Positions 54,642 to 64,000 of a DNA stretch of 64,000 nt are shown piece by piece. A model generated the notes under the pieces. It worked only from the letters and a program-made list of their open reading frames with translations. It did no database searches and was not told the origin of the DNA. A program made the position numbers and the translations under genes. Position 1 is the first letter of the stretch. Every line of letters starts with the position of its first letter. The stretch is from positions 4,972,501-5,036,500 of the forward strand of contig NZ_CP097800.1 of the NCBI RefSeq assembly GCF_000612545.2, written 5' to 3'. The stretch is from Streptomyces sp. PCS3-D2 (GTDB lineage Bacteria > Actinomycetota > Actinomycetes > Streptomycetales > Streptomycetaceae).

Positions 54642-54703
54642 CGCACGGCAGTACGCGAAAGGGGCGCCCCGACCGGGGCGCCCCTTTCGCGTACTGCCGT
54701 GCG
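54642..54703. terminator. Very long perfect terminator after clpX
   Basis: Arms 54642-54671 and 54674-54703 pair at all 30 positions around a 2-nt loop. The element starts 2 bp after the clpX stop and ends directly at the stop codon of the convergent gene, so it serves both. Confidence 0.95.
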
Positions 54704-55642
54704 CTACATCTTGACGCGGGCGGTGCTGTAGAGCTTGGCGGCCAGTTCCGCGGTCTGCTCCTGGTTGTAGCCCGGCTTGCCGGCGAGGATGGACGCCACG
54801 TCCGTGGCGCTGACCATCGCCAGCGTGCTGTAGTCGCCCCAGATGCAGATCGGGAGGGTGGCCTCCTTGGGGCCCTTCGTGTTCGCCTCCTTCGCGGTGA
54901 ACTTGACGTCCTGGCACTTCATGACGGCGCCCTCGAAGCCGGCCGGGGTCACCGCCTTGGGGGTGCCCACGAGTTCGACGTCGGACTTGCCGTCCTTGGC
55001 GCTCTCCAGCTTGGCCATGGCGAAGTAGCCGTCCACGGTCTTCTCCGGGTCGGCGATCTCGCCGTAGACGCCCGAGAAGTTGAGGCCCTTGGCGCTGAGC
55101 GGGTTCTTGGGGTCGCCCGCCTGGTAGTTCATGGCCGCCTTGGTCGGGTTCTTGATGCCCGCGGCCTCGGCCTCCGCCTTGTCCTTGTCGGTGAAGGGCT
55201 TGTCCTTGTACTTCGGGTCCTTCTTGAAGTCGTCCACCGACTCCGGGGCGACCAGCTTGTAGCCCTTGGTGTCGGCCGAGACGGAACCGCTCGGGCCGCC
55301 GCCCAGGAGATACCAGCCGCCGCCCGCGATGACCGCCACCGCGACGACCGCCGCGATGATCACGCCGGCCTTGGACTTCTTCGGCGGCTCGGTGCCGTAC
55401 GGGGCCTGCTGCGGGTAGCCGTAGGCCTGGGTCGGCGGCTGCTGGGGGTAGCCCTGCGGGGGGACGCCCGGCTGCTGGGGGTAGCCGTAGCCCGGCTGCG
55501 GGGGCGCGGGCTGCCCGTAGGGGCCCGGCTGCGGGGGCTGGCCGTAGGGGCCGGGAGGCGGCGGGGGCTGCTGCCCGTACGGTCCCGGCTGCTGAGGCTG
55601 CTGAGGCTGCTGTCCGTAAGGCCCCGGCTGGTTGTAGCTCAT
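54704..55642 (-). CDS. Proline/glutamine-rich membrane-anchored protein
   Basis: A 312-residue protein. The first about 85 residues are low-complexity repeats of PGPYGQ/PQQP type, cytosolic. A single transmembrane helix follows (AGVIIAAVVAVAVIAGGGWYLL), then an extracellular domain of about 200 residues. The domain is rich in Lys and Asp (DFKKDPKYKDKPFTDKDK) and has a Cys pair in VMKCQDVKF and LPICIWGDYS. The plan is common for actinobacterial membrane proteins of unknown role. The ATG at 55642 has an AGAGGGGGACGCGGG site. The stop codon abuts the clpX terminator. It is divergent from valS over 127 bp. Confidence 0.85.
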   Translation of the reverse strand: MSYNQPGPYGQQPQQPQQPGPYGQQPPPPPGPYGQPPQPGPYGQPAPPQPGYGYPQQPGVPPQGYPQQPPTQAYGYPQQAPYGTEPPKKSKAGVIIAAVVAVAVIAGGGWYLLGGGPSGSVSADTKGYKLVAPESVDDFKKDPKYKDKPFTDKDKAEAEAAGIKNPTKAAMNYQAGDPKNPLSAKGLNFSGVYGEIADPEKTVDGYFAMAKLESAKDGKSDVELVGTPKAVTPAGFEGAVMKCQDVKFTAKEANTKGPKEATLPICIWGDYSTLAMVSATDVASILAGKPGYNQEQTAELAAKLYSTARVKM

Positions 55643-55756
55643 CCCGCGTCCCCCTCTGAGGTTGCTTATGCGTTCCTCACATCCTGACCGAAGCCGGAGC
55701 CCGTCAGGGCGCCGGGCCCCTCCACAACCGGTTTCATGACTGGACTGTTACGGCCC

Positions 55757-55762
55757 TAAACT
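55757..55762 (+). promoter_or_regulatory. -10 element TAAACT of valS
   Basis: TAAACT ends 7 nt before the GTG start of valS and no ribosome site is present. This is the clearest apparent leaderless promoter in the window together with folC. Confidence 0.55.
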
Positions 55763-55769
55763 GAGCCCC

Positions 55770-58391
55770 GTGACCGAGAACACGCAGACACCCAGTAGCC
55801 CCGACTCCGAACTGCCGACCGCCTACACGCCGGCCGATGTAGAGGGCAAGCTCTACGAGCGCTGGGTAGAGCGTGGGTACTTCACGGCCGATCCCGCGAG
55901 CGAGAAGCCCCCGTACACCATCGTCATCCCGCCGCCGAACGTCACCGGCTCCCTCCACCTGGGACACGCCTTCCAGCACACCCTCATGGACGCCCTGACC
56001 CGCCGCAAGCGGATGCAGGGTCACGAGGCGCTGTGGCTGCCCGGCATGGACCACGCCGGCATCGCCACCCAGAACAAGGTCGAGCAGCAGCTCGCCGAGG
56101 AGGGCAAGTCCCGCCACGACCTCGGCCGTGAGGCGTTCGTCGAGCGCGTCTGGCAGTGGAAGGAGGAGTACGGCGGCAAGATCCTCGGCCAGATGCGGCG
56201 CCTCGGCGACGGCGTCGACTGGTCCCGTGAGCGCTTCACCATGGACGAGGGCCTGTCCAAGGCCGTCCAGACCATCTTCAAGAAGCTCTACGACGACGGC
56301 CTGATCTACCGGGCCGAACGCATCATCAACTGGTGCCCGCGCTGTCTGACGGCCATCTCCGACATCGAGGTGGAGTACCAGGAGGACGCGGGCGAGCTCG
56401 TCTCCATCCAGTACGGGGAGGGCGAGGACACCCTCGTCGTCGCCACCACCCGCGCCGAGACGATGCTCGGTGACACCGCCGTCGCCGTCCACCCGGACGA
56501 CGAGCGCTACCGGCACCTCGTCGGCAAGCAGATCAAGCTGCCGCTGACCGACCGCACCATCCCGGTCGTGGCGGACACGCACGTCGACCCGGAGTTCGGC
56601 ACCGGCGCCGTCAAGGTGACCCCGGCGCACGACCCGAACGACTTCGCCATCGGGCAGCGCCACGGCCTGCCCAACATGACGATCATGGACGAGCACGGCG
56701 TCATCACCGTCCACGGCCCCTTCCTCGGCCTGGACCGCTACGAGGCCCGTTCCGCGGTCGTCGGCGCGCTGCGCGAGCAGGGCCGCATCGTCGCCGAGAA
56801 GCGCCCGTACCTGCACTCCGTCGGGCACTGCTCGCGGTGCAGCACCACCGTCGAGCCGCGTCTTTCGCTGCAGTGGTGGGTCAAGGTCGAGACCCTCGCC
56901 AAGGCCGCCGGCGACGCGGTCCGCGACGGCCGTGTCGCGATCCACCCGGTCGAGATGGAGAAGCGCTACTTCGACTGGGTCGACAACCTCAACGACTGGT
57001 GCATCTCGCGCCAGCTGTGGTGGGGTCACCGCATCCCGGTCTGGTACGGCCCGGACGGCGAGGTCGTCTGCCTCGGCCCCGACGACGAGGCGCCGACCGG
57101 CGAGGGCTGGACGCAGGACACCGACGTCCTCGACACCTGGTTCTCCTCCGGTCTGTGGCCGTTCTCCACGCTCGGCTGGCCGGAGAAGACCCCGGACCTG
57201 GCGAAGTTCTACTCCACCGACGTCCTGGTCACCGGCCACGACATCATCTTCTTCTGGGTGGCCCGGATGATGATGTTCGGCCTGTACGCCATGGACGGCG
57301 AGGTCCCCTTCAAGACGATCGCGCTGACCGGCCTGGTCCGCGACGAGCGCGGCAAGAAGATGTCGAAGTCCTTCGGCAACGTCGTCGACCCGCTGGACTG
57401 GATGGACAAGTACGGCTCCGACGCCGTCCGGTTCACCCTGGCCAAGGGCGCCAACCCCGGCACCGACGTCCCGATCGGCGAGGACTGGGTCCAGGCGTCC
57501 AGCAAGTTCGCCAACAAGATCTGGAACGCCACGCGCTTCGCGCTGATGAACGGCGCCACGATCGAGGGCGAGCTGCCGCCGGCCGAGCGGCTGTCGGCGA
57601 CCGACCGCTGGATCCTCTCCCGCCTGAACAAGACGATCGCGCAGGTCGACGCGTACTACGAGGACTTCCAGTTCTCGAAGCTCAGCGAGGCGCTCTACCA
57701 CTTCGCGTGGGACGAGGTCTTCGACTGGTACGTCGAGCTGTCGAAGACGACCTTCTTCGCGGGCGGCGAACAGGCGAAGGTCTCCGCGCGGGTCCTCGGT
57801 GAGGTCCTCGACGTCATGCTGCGCCTGCTGCACCCGGTGGTCCCGTTCGTCACCGAGACCCTGTGGACCACCCTCACCGGCCGCGAGTCGCTGGTCGTCG
57901 CCGACTGGCCGAAGGACAGCGGCTTCCGTGACGACGCCGCCGAGTCCGAGATCGGGAGCATCCAGACGCTCACCAAGGAGGTCCGCCGCTTCCGCAAGGA
58001 GCAGGGCCTCGACGACAAGCAGAAGGTCCCGGCCCGTCTGGACCTGACCGGCACCGCGCTGGCCGCCCACGAGGCCGCCATCCGCCAGGTGCTGCGCCTG
58101 CAGCCCGAGGGCGACTCCTTCAGCGCCACCGCGACCCTCCCGGTCGCCGGCGCCACGGTCGCGCTCGACCTGTCGGGCACCATCGACGTGGACGCCGAAC
58201 GCAAGCGCCTGACCAAGGACCTCGGTGCCGCGGAGAAGGAGAAGCAGCAGGCCGAGGCGAAGCTCGGGAACGAGGCCTTCCTCGCCAAGGCCCCCGACAA
58301 CGTCGTGGACAAGATCAAGGGCCGGCTGGCCAAGGCCGAGGCGGACATCGCCCGGATCCAGGCCCAGCTGGAGACCCTGCCGGCCGCATAG
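55770..58391 (+). CDS. valS: Valyl-tRNA synthetase
   Basis: Class I aminoacyl-tRNA synthetase of 873 residues that charges tRNA-Val. The HIGH motif is HLGH in [14 protein letters not shown], the KMSKS loop is [16 protein letters not shown], and a CP1 editing domain lies between them. The C-terminal coiled coil is [20 protein letters not shown], normal for ValRS. The GTG at 55770 is the family start; a TAAACT -10 ends 7 nt upstream, so it is probably leaderless with no T-box. A 19-bp-stem terminator follows, separating it from the histidine kinase. Confidence 0.98.
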   Translation: MTENTQTPSSPDSELPTAYTPADVEGKLYERWVERGYFTADPASEKPPYTIVIPPPNVTGSLHLGHAFQHTLMDALTRRKRMQGHEALWLPGMDHAGIATQNKVEQQLAEEGKSRHDLGREAFVERVWQWKEEYGGKILGQMRRLGDGVDWSRERFTMDEGLSKAVQTIFKKLYDDGLIYRAERIINWCPRCLTAISDIEVEYQEDAGELVSIQYGEGEDTLVVATTRAETMLGDTAVAVHPDDERYRHLVGKQIKLPLTDRTIPVVADTHVDPEFGTGAVKVTPAHDPNDFAIGQRHGLPNMTIMDEHGVITVHGPFLGLDRYEARSAVVGALREQGRIVAEKRPYLHSVGHCSRCSTTVEPRLSLQWWVKVETLAKAAGDAVRDGRVAIHPVEMEKRYFDWVDNLNDWCISRQLWWGHRIPVWYGPDGEVVCLGPDDEAPTGEGWTQDTDVLDTWFSSGLWPFSTLGWPEKTPDLAKFYSTDVLVTGHDIIFFWVARMMMFGLYAMDGEVPFKTIALTGLVRDERGKKMSKSFGNVVDPLDWMDKYGSDAVRFTLAKGANPGTDVPIGEDWVQASSKFANKIWNATRFALMNGATIEGELPPAERLSATDRWILSRLNKTIAQVDAYYEDFQFSKLSEALYHFAWDEVFDWYVELSKTTFFAGGEQAKVSARVLGEVLDVMLRLLHPVVPFVTETLWTTLTGRESLVVADWPKDSGFRDDAAESEIGSIQTLTKEVRRFRKEQGLDDKQKVPARLDLTGTALAAHEAAIRQVLRLQPEGDSFSATATLPVAGATVALDLSGTIDVDAERKRLTKDLGAAEKEKQQAEAKLGNEAFLAKAPDNVVDKIKGRLAKAEADIARIQAQLETLPAA

Positions 58392-58457
58392 GGCCGGCCG
58401 GACGTCGCGCGGCAGCCGGGACTTCCGCGACACGTCCCGGCAGCCGCCGGAGCTCGA

Positions 58458-58498
58458 CGAGGGCCCCCGTCACCGGACTCCGGTGGCGGGGGCCCTCG
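58458..58498 (+). terminator. Terminator of valS
   Basis: CGAGGGCCCCCG pairs with CGGGGGCCCTCG, and the stem continues after one T-G pair to a 3-nt loop (19 pairs in all). It begins 67 bp after the valS stop. Confidence 0.9.
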
Positions 58499-58630
58499 CC
58501 GTACGCGGGTGCACGGCGGGCCCGCGGCATCCGCGCGGCCGCGGCCCGCGCGGACCTCAGGCCTGTCCGAAGTGCCCTACATCACGGTGTTTCCCTGCGG
58601 GCTGGACCTCATCCGCCGCGCCGACCACGG

Positions 58631-59791
58631 ATGATGGAGGGCATGCACGTGAAGCCCCTCGCCCCGGTGTTCCGCCGGTGGGTGGCTGCCGGCCGCCGGA
58701 CGGCCGGCACCTGGGCCGGTTCGCCGCGGGCGGTCGACGTGCTCACCGCTCTGGGCTGTCTCGGGCTGATGGCCCTGGACCTGCCGGGGCTGGCGGCCGC
58801 CGACAACTCGCTGAGCGGACCCGCCGCGGCCGTCGTGCTCGCTCTGGGCTGCACGACCCTGCTGGTGCGCCGCCGGCTGCCCTGGGTCTCGTACCTGGTC
58901 GCGCTGTTCTTCATCGGGTGGCTGCACGAGCTGACCCTGATCCAGTTCGCGCTCTACTCGGTCGGCCGCTTCCGCGGGCGCCGGGCGGGGATCCTGGCGA
59001 CGCTCGCATACGTCGCCTTCGCCCTGGTCATGTTCTGGGTGCCGGGCTGGCCCGAGCCACAGGGGCAGCGGCTCAGCGGCTTCCTCAGCATCGTCGTGCC
59101 CATCGGCGCGCTCGCCTCGGCCGTGGGCATCGCCGCGTACCGGCACGACCTGGTGCGGGAGCTGACCGCCCGGCGGGCCGAGTCCGCCGTGTTCCGGGCC
59201 GTCCAGCAGGAGCGCGTCTCCGTCGCCCGCGACGTGCACGACTTCGTCGGCCGGGAGCTGACCATGCTCACGGTGCGCTCCGAGGTGCTGTCGGTACGGG
59301 CGCGCGGGACGGCGCACGCGAAGGACTTCGAGGAGCTGGCCGACTCCGCGCGCCGGGCCCACCTGGTGCTCAACGAGATCATCGTGCAGCGGGGCGAACG
59401 GGCATCGACCCCGGGTGTGGAGGGGCTGCCGGAGCTGGCGGAGCAGAGCGGACGGGCCGGTTCGCCCGTCCGGCTGGCCATGGACGAGGAAGTGCACCGG
59501 CTGTCGCCGCTGCGGCAGGCGGCGGTCTACCGGGTGGTGCAGGAGTGCCTGACCAACGCCGCCAAGCACGCGCACGGGGAGACCATCGACGTGTCGATCG
59601 CGGCGGACGGCCCGCGGCTGCGGATCGCCGTCAGCAACGCCCTGCCGGCCCGCACCCCGGGCCGGAGCCCGGTCTCGGCGGGCTCCGGCACGGCGAGCAT
59701 GTCCGAGCGCGTCCGCAGCCTGGGCGGCACCTTGACGGCGACCCGCACGGACGACGCGTACGAGGTCGTCGCCACCCTGCCGCGCGGCTGA
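58631..59791 (+). CDS. Orphan sensor histidine kinase (HisKA_3 type)
   Basis: A 386-residue membrane histidine kinase of the NarL-linked type. Four to five membrane segments fill the first 175 residues (VLTALGCLGLMALDLPGLA; AAVVLALGCTTLLVRR; LATLAYVAFALVMFWVPGW; FLSIVVPIGALASAVGIAA). The dimerisation/phosphoacceptor helix is VARDVHDFVGRELTMLTVRS. A C-terminal HATPase domain contains YRVVQECLTNAAKHAH and MSERVRSLGGTL. No response regulator is adjacent, so its partner is encoded elsewhere. Alternative starts at 58634 and 58643 exist; none has a convincing ribosome site. Confidence 0.88.
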   Translation: MMEGMHVKPLAPVFRRWVAAGRRTAGTWAGSPRAVDVLTALGCLGLMALDLPGLAAADNSLSGPAAAVVLALGCTTLLVRRRLPWVSYLVALFFIGWLHELTLIQFALYSVGRFRGRRAGILATLAYVAFALVMFWVPGWPEPQGQRLSGFLSIVVPIGALASAVGIAAYRHDLVRELTARRAESAVFRAVQQERVSVARDVHDFVGRELTMLTVRSEVLSVRARGTAHAKDFEELADSARRAHLVLNEIIVQRGERASTPGVEGLPELAEQSGRAGSPVRLAMDEEVHRLSPLRQAAVYRVVQECLTNAAKHAHGETIDVSIAADGPRLRIAVSNALPARTPGRSPVSAGSGTASMSERVRSLGGTLTATRTDDAYEVVATLPRG

Positions 59792-59847
59792 GGGCCGTCC
59801 CCCGGTTCCCGGCGGTCGCACGGCGCAGGCTGCGGCGCCGCGCCGGG

Positions 59848-60891
<1,044 letters not shown>

Positions 60892-60996
60892 TTGTTCCCC
60901 AATCTGCTGCTCGCAAGGCTTGCACGGAGATCAGGGCGCTCCGCCCGCCGGAGGTCCCGAAGCGCCCGGGCCGAAAGTCCTCCCGGTGGCCGTCCG

Positions 60997-61002
60997 TAGA
61001 CT
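60997..61002 (+). promoter_or_regulatory. -10 element TAGACT of folC
   Basis: TAGACT ends 6 nt before the folC GTG, with no ribosome site between. Leaderless transcription is likely. Confidence 0.55.
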
Positions 61003-61008
61003 GGCCCT

Positions 61009-62547
61009 GTGAGTGACCAGCAGCCCGAGAACCACGACCGCCACGACGACGAAGACCGCACCGGCGCCTTCGACGAGTTCGACCAGATCGTCGCGGAAGA
61101 GTCCGACCGCGACCCCGACCTGGCGGTGATCGAGGCCGGCAGCCGCACCCTGCGCGCCCACGCCGGGCCGCCCCAGGGGGACCCGGTGCCCGCCCGACCC
61201 GTCGACCCGGAGGTGGCGAGGGCGCTGCTGGAGGTGGAGCAGGAGCTCTCCACCCGCTGGGGGGAGACCAAGCTGGAGCCCTCGGTGTCGCGGATCGCGG
61301 CGCTGATGGACGTACTGGGCGAGCCGCAGCGCGCGTACCCCTCCATCCACGTCACCGGGACCAACGGCAAGACCAGCACGGCCCGCATGATCGAGGCCCT
61401 GCTGAACGCCTTCGAGCTGCGCACCGGCCGCTACACGAGCCCGCACGTGCAGTCGATCACCGAGCGGATCAGCCTCGACGGGGCGCCGATCGAGGCCGAG
61501 CGGTTCGTGGAGACCTACCACGACGTCAAGCCGTACGTGGAGATGGTCGACGCCGCCGAGGAGTTCCGGCTGTCGTTCTTCGAGGTGCTCACCGGGATGG
61601 CCTACGCGGCCTTCGCGGACGCCCCGGTGGACGTCGCGGTGGTCGAGGTCGGCATGGGCGGCAGCTGGGACGCGACCAACGTCATCGACGGCTCCGTCGC
61701 CGTGGTCACCCCGATCAGCCTGGACCACACCGACCGACTCGGCTCCACGCCCGCTGAGATCGCCGTGGAGAAGGGCGGCATCATCAAGCAGGACGCGACC
61801 GTGATCCTGGCGCAGCAGCCGGTGGACGCGGCCCAGGTGCTGCTGAAGAGGGCCGTCGAGGTCGATGCGACGGTGGCCCGCGAGGGCATGGAGTTCGGCG
61901 TGGTCTCGCGCGAGGTCGCGGTCGGCGGGCAGCAGCTGACGCTGCGCGGCATGGGCGGCGAGTACGACGACGTCTTCCTCCCGCTGTACGGCGCCCACAT
62001 GGCGCACAACGCGGCGGTGGCGCTGGCCGCGGTCGAGGCATTCTTCGGGGTCGGCGGGCAGCACGCCCGGGTGCTGGACGTGGAGACCGTGCGCAAGGCC
62101 TTCGCCTCGGTGACCTCGCCCGGCCGCATGGAGGTCGTGCGGCGCAGCCCGACGGTGATCCTGGACGCGGCGCACAACCCGGCGGGGGCGGCGGTCACCG
62201 CGGAAGCGGTCACCGAGGCGTTCGGCTTCAGCCGGCTCATCGGCGTGGTGGCCGCGAGCGAGGACAAGGACGTCCGCGGGGTGCTGGAGGCCTTCGAGCC
62301 GATCTTCGCCGAAGTCGTGGTCACGCAGAACTCCAGTCACCGGTCGATGGGCGCGGACGAGCTGGCGGCCGTGGCCGTGGAGGTCTTCGGCTCGGACCGG
62401 GTGCAGGTGGAGCCGCGGCTGGACGACGCCCTGGAGGCGGCGATCACGCTGGCGGAGGAAGAGGCCGAGTACGGAGGGGCCGGGGTCCTGGTGACCGGTT
62501 CCGTGATCACGGTGGGCGAGGCCCGCCTGCTGCTGAAGAGGGGTTGA
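61009..62547 (+). CDS. folC: Dihydrofolate synthase / folylpolyglutamate synthase
   Basis: Mur-ligase-type enzyme of 512 residues that adds glutamate to dihydropteroate and folates. The P-loop is HVTGTNGKTSTARMIEALL, the substrate loop GRYTSPHVQSITERISLDG. Other motifs are VVEVGMGGSWDATNV, SLDHTDRLGSTPAEIA with the carbamoyl-Lys region EKGGIIKQDATV, and VILDAAHNPAGA. About 65 acidic residues at the N terminus (DRHDDEDRTGAFDEFDQIVA...) precede the catalytic core and are unusual compared with bacterial FolC in general. The GTG at 61009 has a TAGACT -10 6 nt upstream. It is followed after 4 bp by the DUF4233 gene, as in other streptomycetes. Confidence 0.97.
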   Translation: MSDQQPENHDRHDDEDRTGAFDEFDQIVAEESDRDPDLAVIEAGSRTLRAHAGPPQGDPVPARPVDPEVARALLEVEQELSTRWGETKLEPSVSRIAALMDVLGEPQRAYPSIHVTGTNGKTSTARMIEALLNAFELRTGRYTSPHVQSITERISLDGAPIEAERFVETYHDVKPYVEMVDAAEEFRLSFFEVLTGMAYAAFADAPVDVAVVEVGMGGSWDATNVIDGSVAVVTPISLDHTDRLGSTPAEIAVEKGGIIKQDATVILAQQPVDAAQVLLKRAVEVDATVAREGMEFGVVSREVAVGGQQLTLRGMGGEYDDVFLPLYGAHMAHNAAVALAAVEAFFGVGGQHARVLDVETVRKAFASVTSPGRMEVVRRSPTVILDAAHNPAGAAVTAEAVTEAFGFSRLIGVVAASEDKDVRGVLEAFEPIFAEVVVTQNSSHRSMGADELAAVAVEVFGSDRVQVEPRLDDALEAAITLAEEEAEYGGAGVLVTGSVITVGEARLLLKRG

Positions 62548-62551
62548 GGGG

Positions 62552-62920
62552 ATGCGCACGCTGTGTGCGAGCACGCTGATCGGCGAGTTCTTCGTGATCG
62601 GCTTCGCCGGACTGGTCGCCATGAAGGACCCGGACCTGAGCCAGGCCGCGGTCTGGACGGTGTGCGGGGTCTCGATGCTGCTGTCGGTGCTGCTGTGCGG
62701 CATGCTCGCGCGCCCCGGGGCGGTGCAGCTGGGCTGGGCCCTGCAGATCGGTCTGATCGCGAGCGGTTTCGTCGTCCCGACGATGTTCTTCCTCGGCGCG
62801 GTGTTCGCCGGGCTGTGGTGGTGCTCCGTGCACTACGGCCGGAAGGTCGACTCGATCAAGGAGCGCTGGGCCGCCGCGCAGGAGGCCGCCGCCGCGTCCG
62901 GGGCGCCCGACACCGCCTGA
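62552..62920 (+). CDS. DUF4233 membrane protein
   Basis: A 122-residue membrane protein with four expected helices (LIGEFFVIGFAGLVAM; AAVWTVCGVSMLLSVLLCGM; GAVQLGWALQIGLIASGFVV; FFLGAVFAGLWWCSVHYG) and a basic/Ala-rich tail. It matches DUF4233, which in actinobacteria is nearly always encoded between folC and ndk, so a link to folate or nucleotide metabolism is possible but unproven. The ATG at 62552 lies 4 bp after the folC stop and uses TTGAGGGG inside that junction, so translation is coupled. Confidence 0.93.
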   Translation: MRTLCASTLIGEFFVIGFAGLVAMKDPDLSQAAVWTVCGVSMLLSVLLCGMLARPGAVQLGWALQIGLIASGFVVPTMFFLGAVFAGLWWCSVHYGRKVDSIKERWAAAQEAAAASGAPDTA

Positions 62921-63010
62921 CGGATCCCCGGACCACCCGGGCGGCGAGGCCGCCCCGGACGGCCCTGTAGATTCGCCCTACCGCACCCGTATGCCGCAAG
63001 GAGCCGCAAC

Positions 63011-63421
63011 ATGACCCAGCGCACCCTCGTCCTGCTCAAGCCCGACGCCGTCCGTCGCGGCCTGGTCGGCGAGATCATCGGCCGCATCGAGCGGAAGGCC
63101 GGCTGGACCATCCCCGCACTGGAGCTGCGTACGCTCGACCAGGAGACCCTGGATGCGCACTACGGCGAGCACAAGGGCAAGCCCTTCTACGAGCCGCTCA
63201 TGGGCTTCATGTCCAGCGGGCCGGTCGTGGCGCTGGTCGTCGAGGGGGAGCGGGTCATCGAGGGCGTCCGCCAGCTGGCCGGTCCCACCGACCCGATCGC
63301 CGCGGCGCCCGGCTCCATCCGGGGCGACTTCGGCACCATCACCCGGGAGAACCTGATCCACGCCTCGGACTCCGAGGAGTCCGCCGAGCGCGAGCTGAAG
63401 CTCTTCTTCCCCGCGCTCTGA
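63011..63421 (+). CDS. ndk: Nucleoside diphosphate kinase
   Basis: Cytosolic hexameric kinase of 136 residues that equilibrates nucleoside di- and triphosphates. The N terminus RTLVLLKPDAVRRGLVGEII is the family signature. The active-site His lies in NLIHASDSEESAERE, and RGDFGTITRENLI precedes it. The ATG at 63011 follows AAGGAGCCGCAAC. It is the third gene of the folC, DUF4233, ndk row, with its own possible promoter (TAGATT at 62967-62972). A perfect hairpin follows. Confidence 0.98.
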   Translation: MTQRTLVLLKPDAVRRGLVGEIIGRIERKAGWTIPALELRTLDQETLDAHYGEHKGKPFYEPLMGFMSSGPVVALVVEGERVIEGVRQLAGPTDPIAAAPGSIRGDFGTITRENLIHASDSEESAERELKLFFPAL

Positions 63422-63435
63422 TCAGTCCCTCCTGA

Positions 63436-64000
<565 letters not shown>

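Overview
The window is a high-GC actinobacterial chromosome segment, almost certainly from a Streptomyces. The evidence is the GC-rich third codon positions, frequent GTG starts, GGAGG-type ribosome binding sites, sodF with a nickel-type operator, and the runs tig-clpP1-clpP2-clpX, valS-folC-DUF4233-ndk-mreB and csnR/csnH/csnK-like genes. It reads as conserved chromosome core. I saw no insertion sequence, prophage, CRISPR array, rRNA operon or antibiotic gene cluster.

Layout. 1-5241 (minus): a GlnX/GlnH/PknG-type module, consisting of a four-helix membrane protein, a glutamine-type solute-binding protein, a helical protein of unknown function and a PknG-like kinase cut by the window edge. This resembles the mycobacterial amino-acid sensing system. 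5451-9321 (minus): a ROK regulator with its own operator, a GH4 glycosidase and a BadF-type sugar kinase. This matches the ends of the chitosan-oligosaccharide csnR-EFG-HK operon, but with no transporter genes; a pentanucleotide tandem repeat lies in the gap. 9462-16781: MscS channel, HNH endonuclease, a secreted GH84-type enzyme and malQ. 16802-21967: a small membrane protein, a MarR repressor divergent from an MFS exporter around a perfect dyad, two EamA exporters and a LysR regulator. 22073-30827: aminopeptidase N, DUF1203, asd, a secreted subtilase and a CGNR regulator.

30950-37633: VOC protein, FMN-split-barrel protein, an AbiEi/DUF559-like protein, a second aminopeptidase N, a mycothiol-type DsbA-fold protein and sodF, which has a Nur box and a 3' UTR able to give an s-SodF-like RNA. 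37795-43215: three related APC amino-acid permeases around bioY, with striking operators and a 62-bp perfect palindrome. 43435-49489: rpiB, nei, a SpoIIE-type phosphatase, a DUF4232 lipoprotein, a PLP decarboxylase-family enzyme, an HD-domain protein and a small membrane protein. 49685-50000: tRNA-Gly and tRNA-Pro. 50152-58391: trigger factor, ClpP1, ClpP2, ClpX, a proline-rich membrane protein and valS. 58631-64000: an orphan histidine kinase, an extra MreB-like gene, folC, DUF4233, ndk and the start of mreB.

The clearest functional themes are nitrogen/amino-acid sensing and uptake (PknG module, permeases, aminopeptidases), protein quality control (tig-clp), and amino-sugar use. No wholly new multi-gene system stands out. 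The best leads are regulatory: several near-perfect operators, a set of apparently leaderless genes whose -10 lies 6-7 nt before the start codon, very long perfect hairpin terminators, and a csn locus that has lost its transporter.
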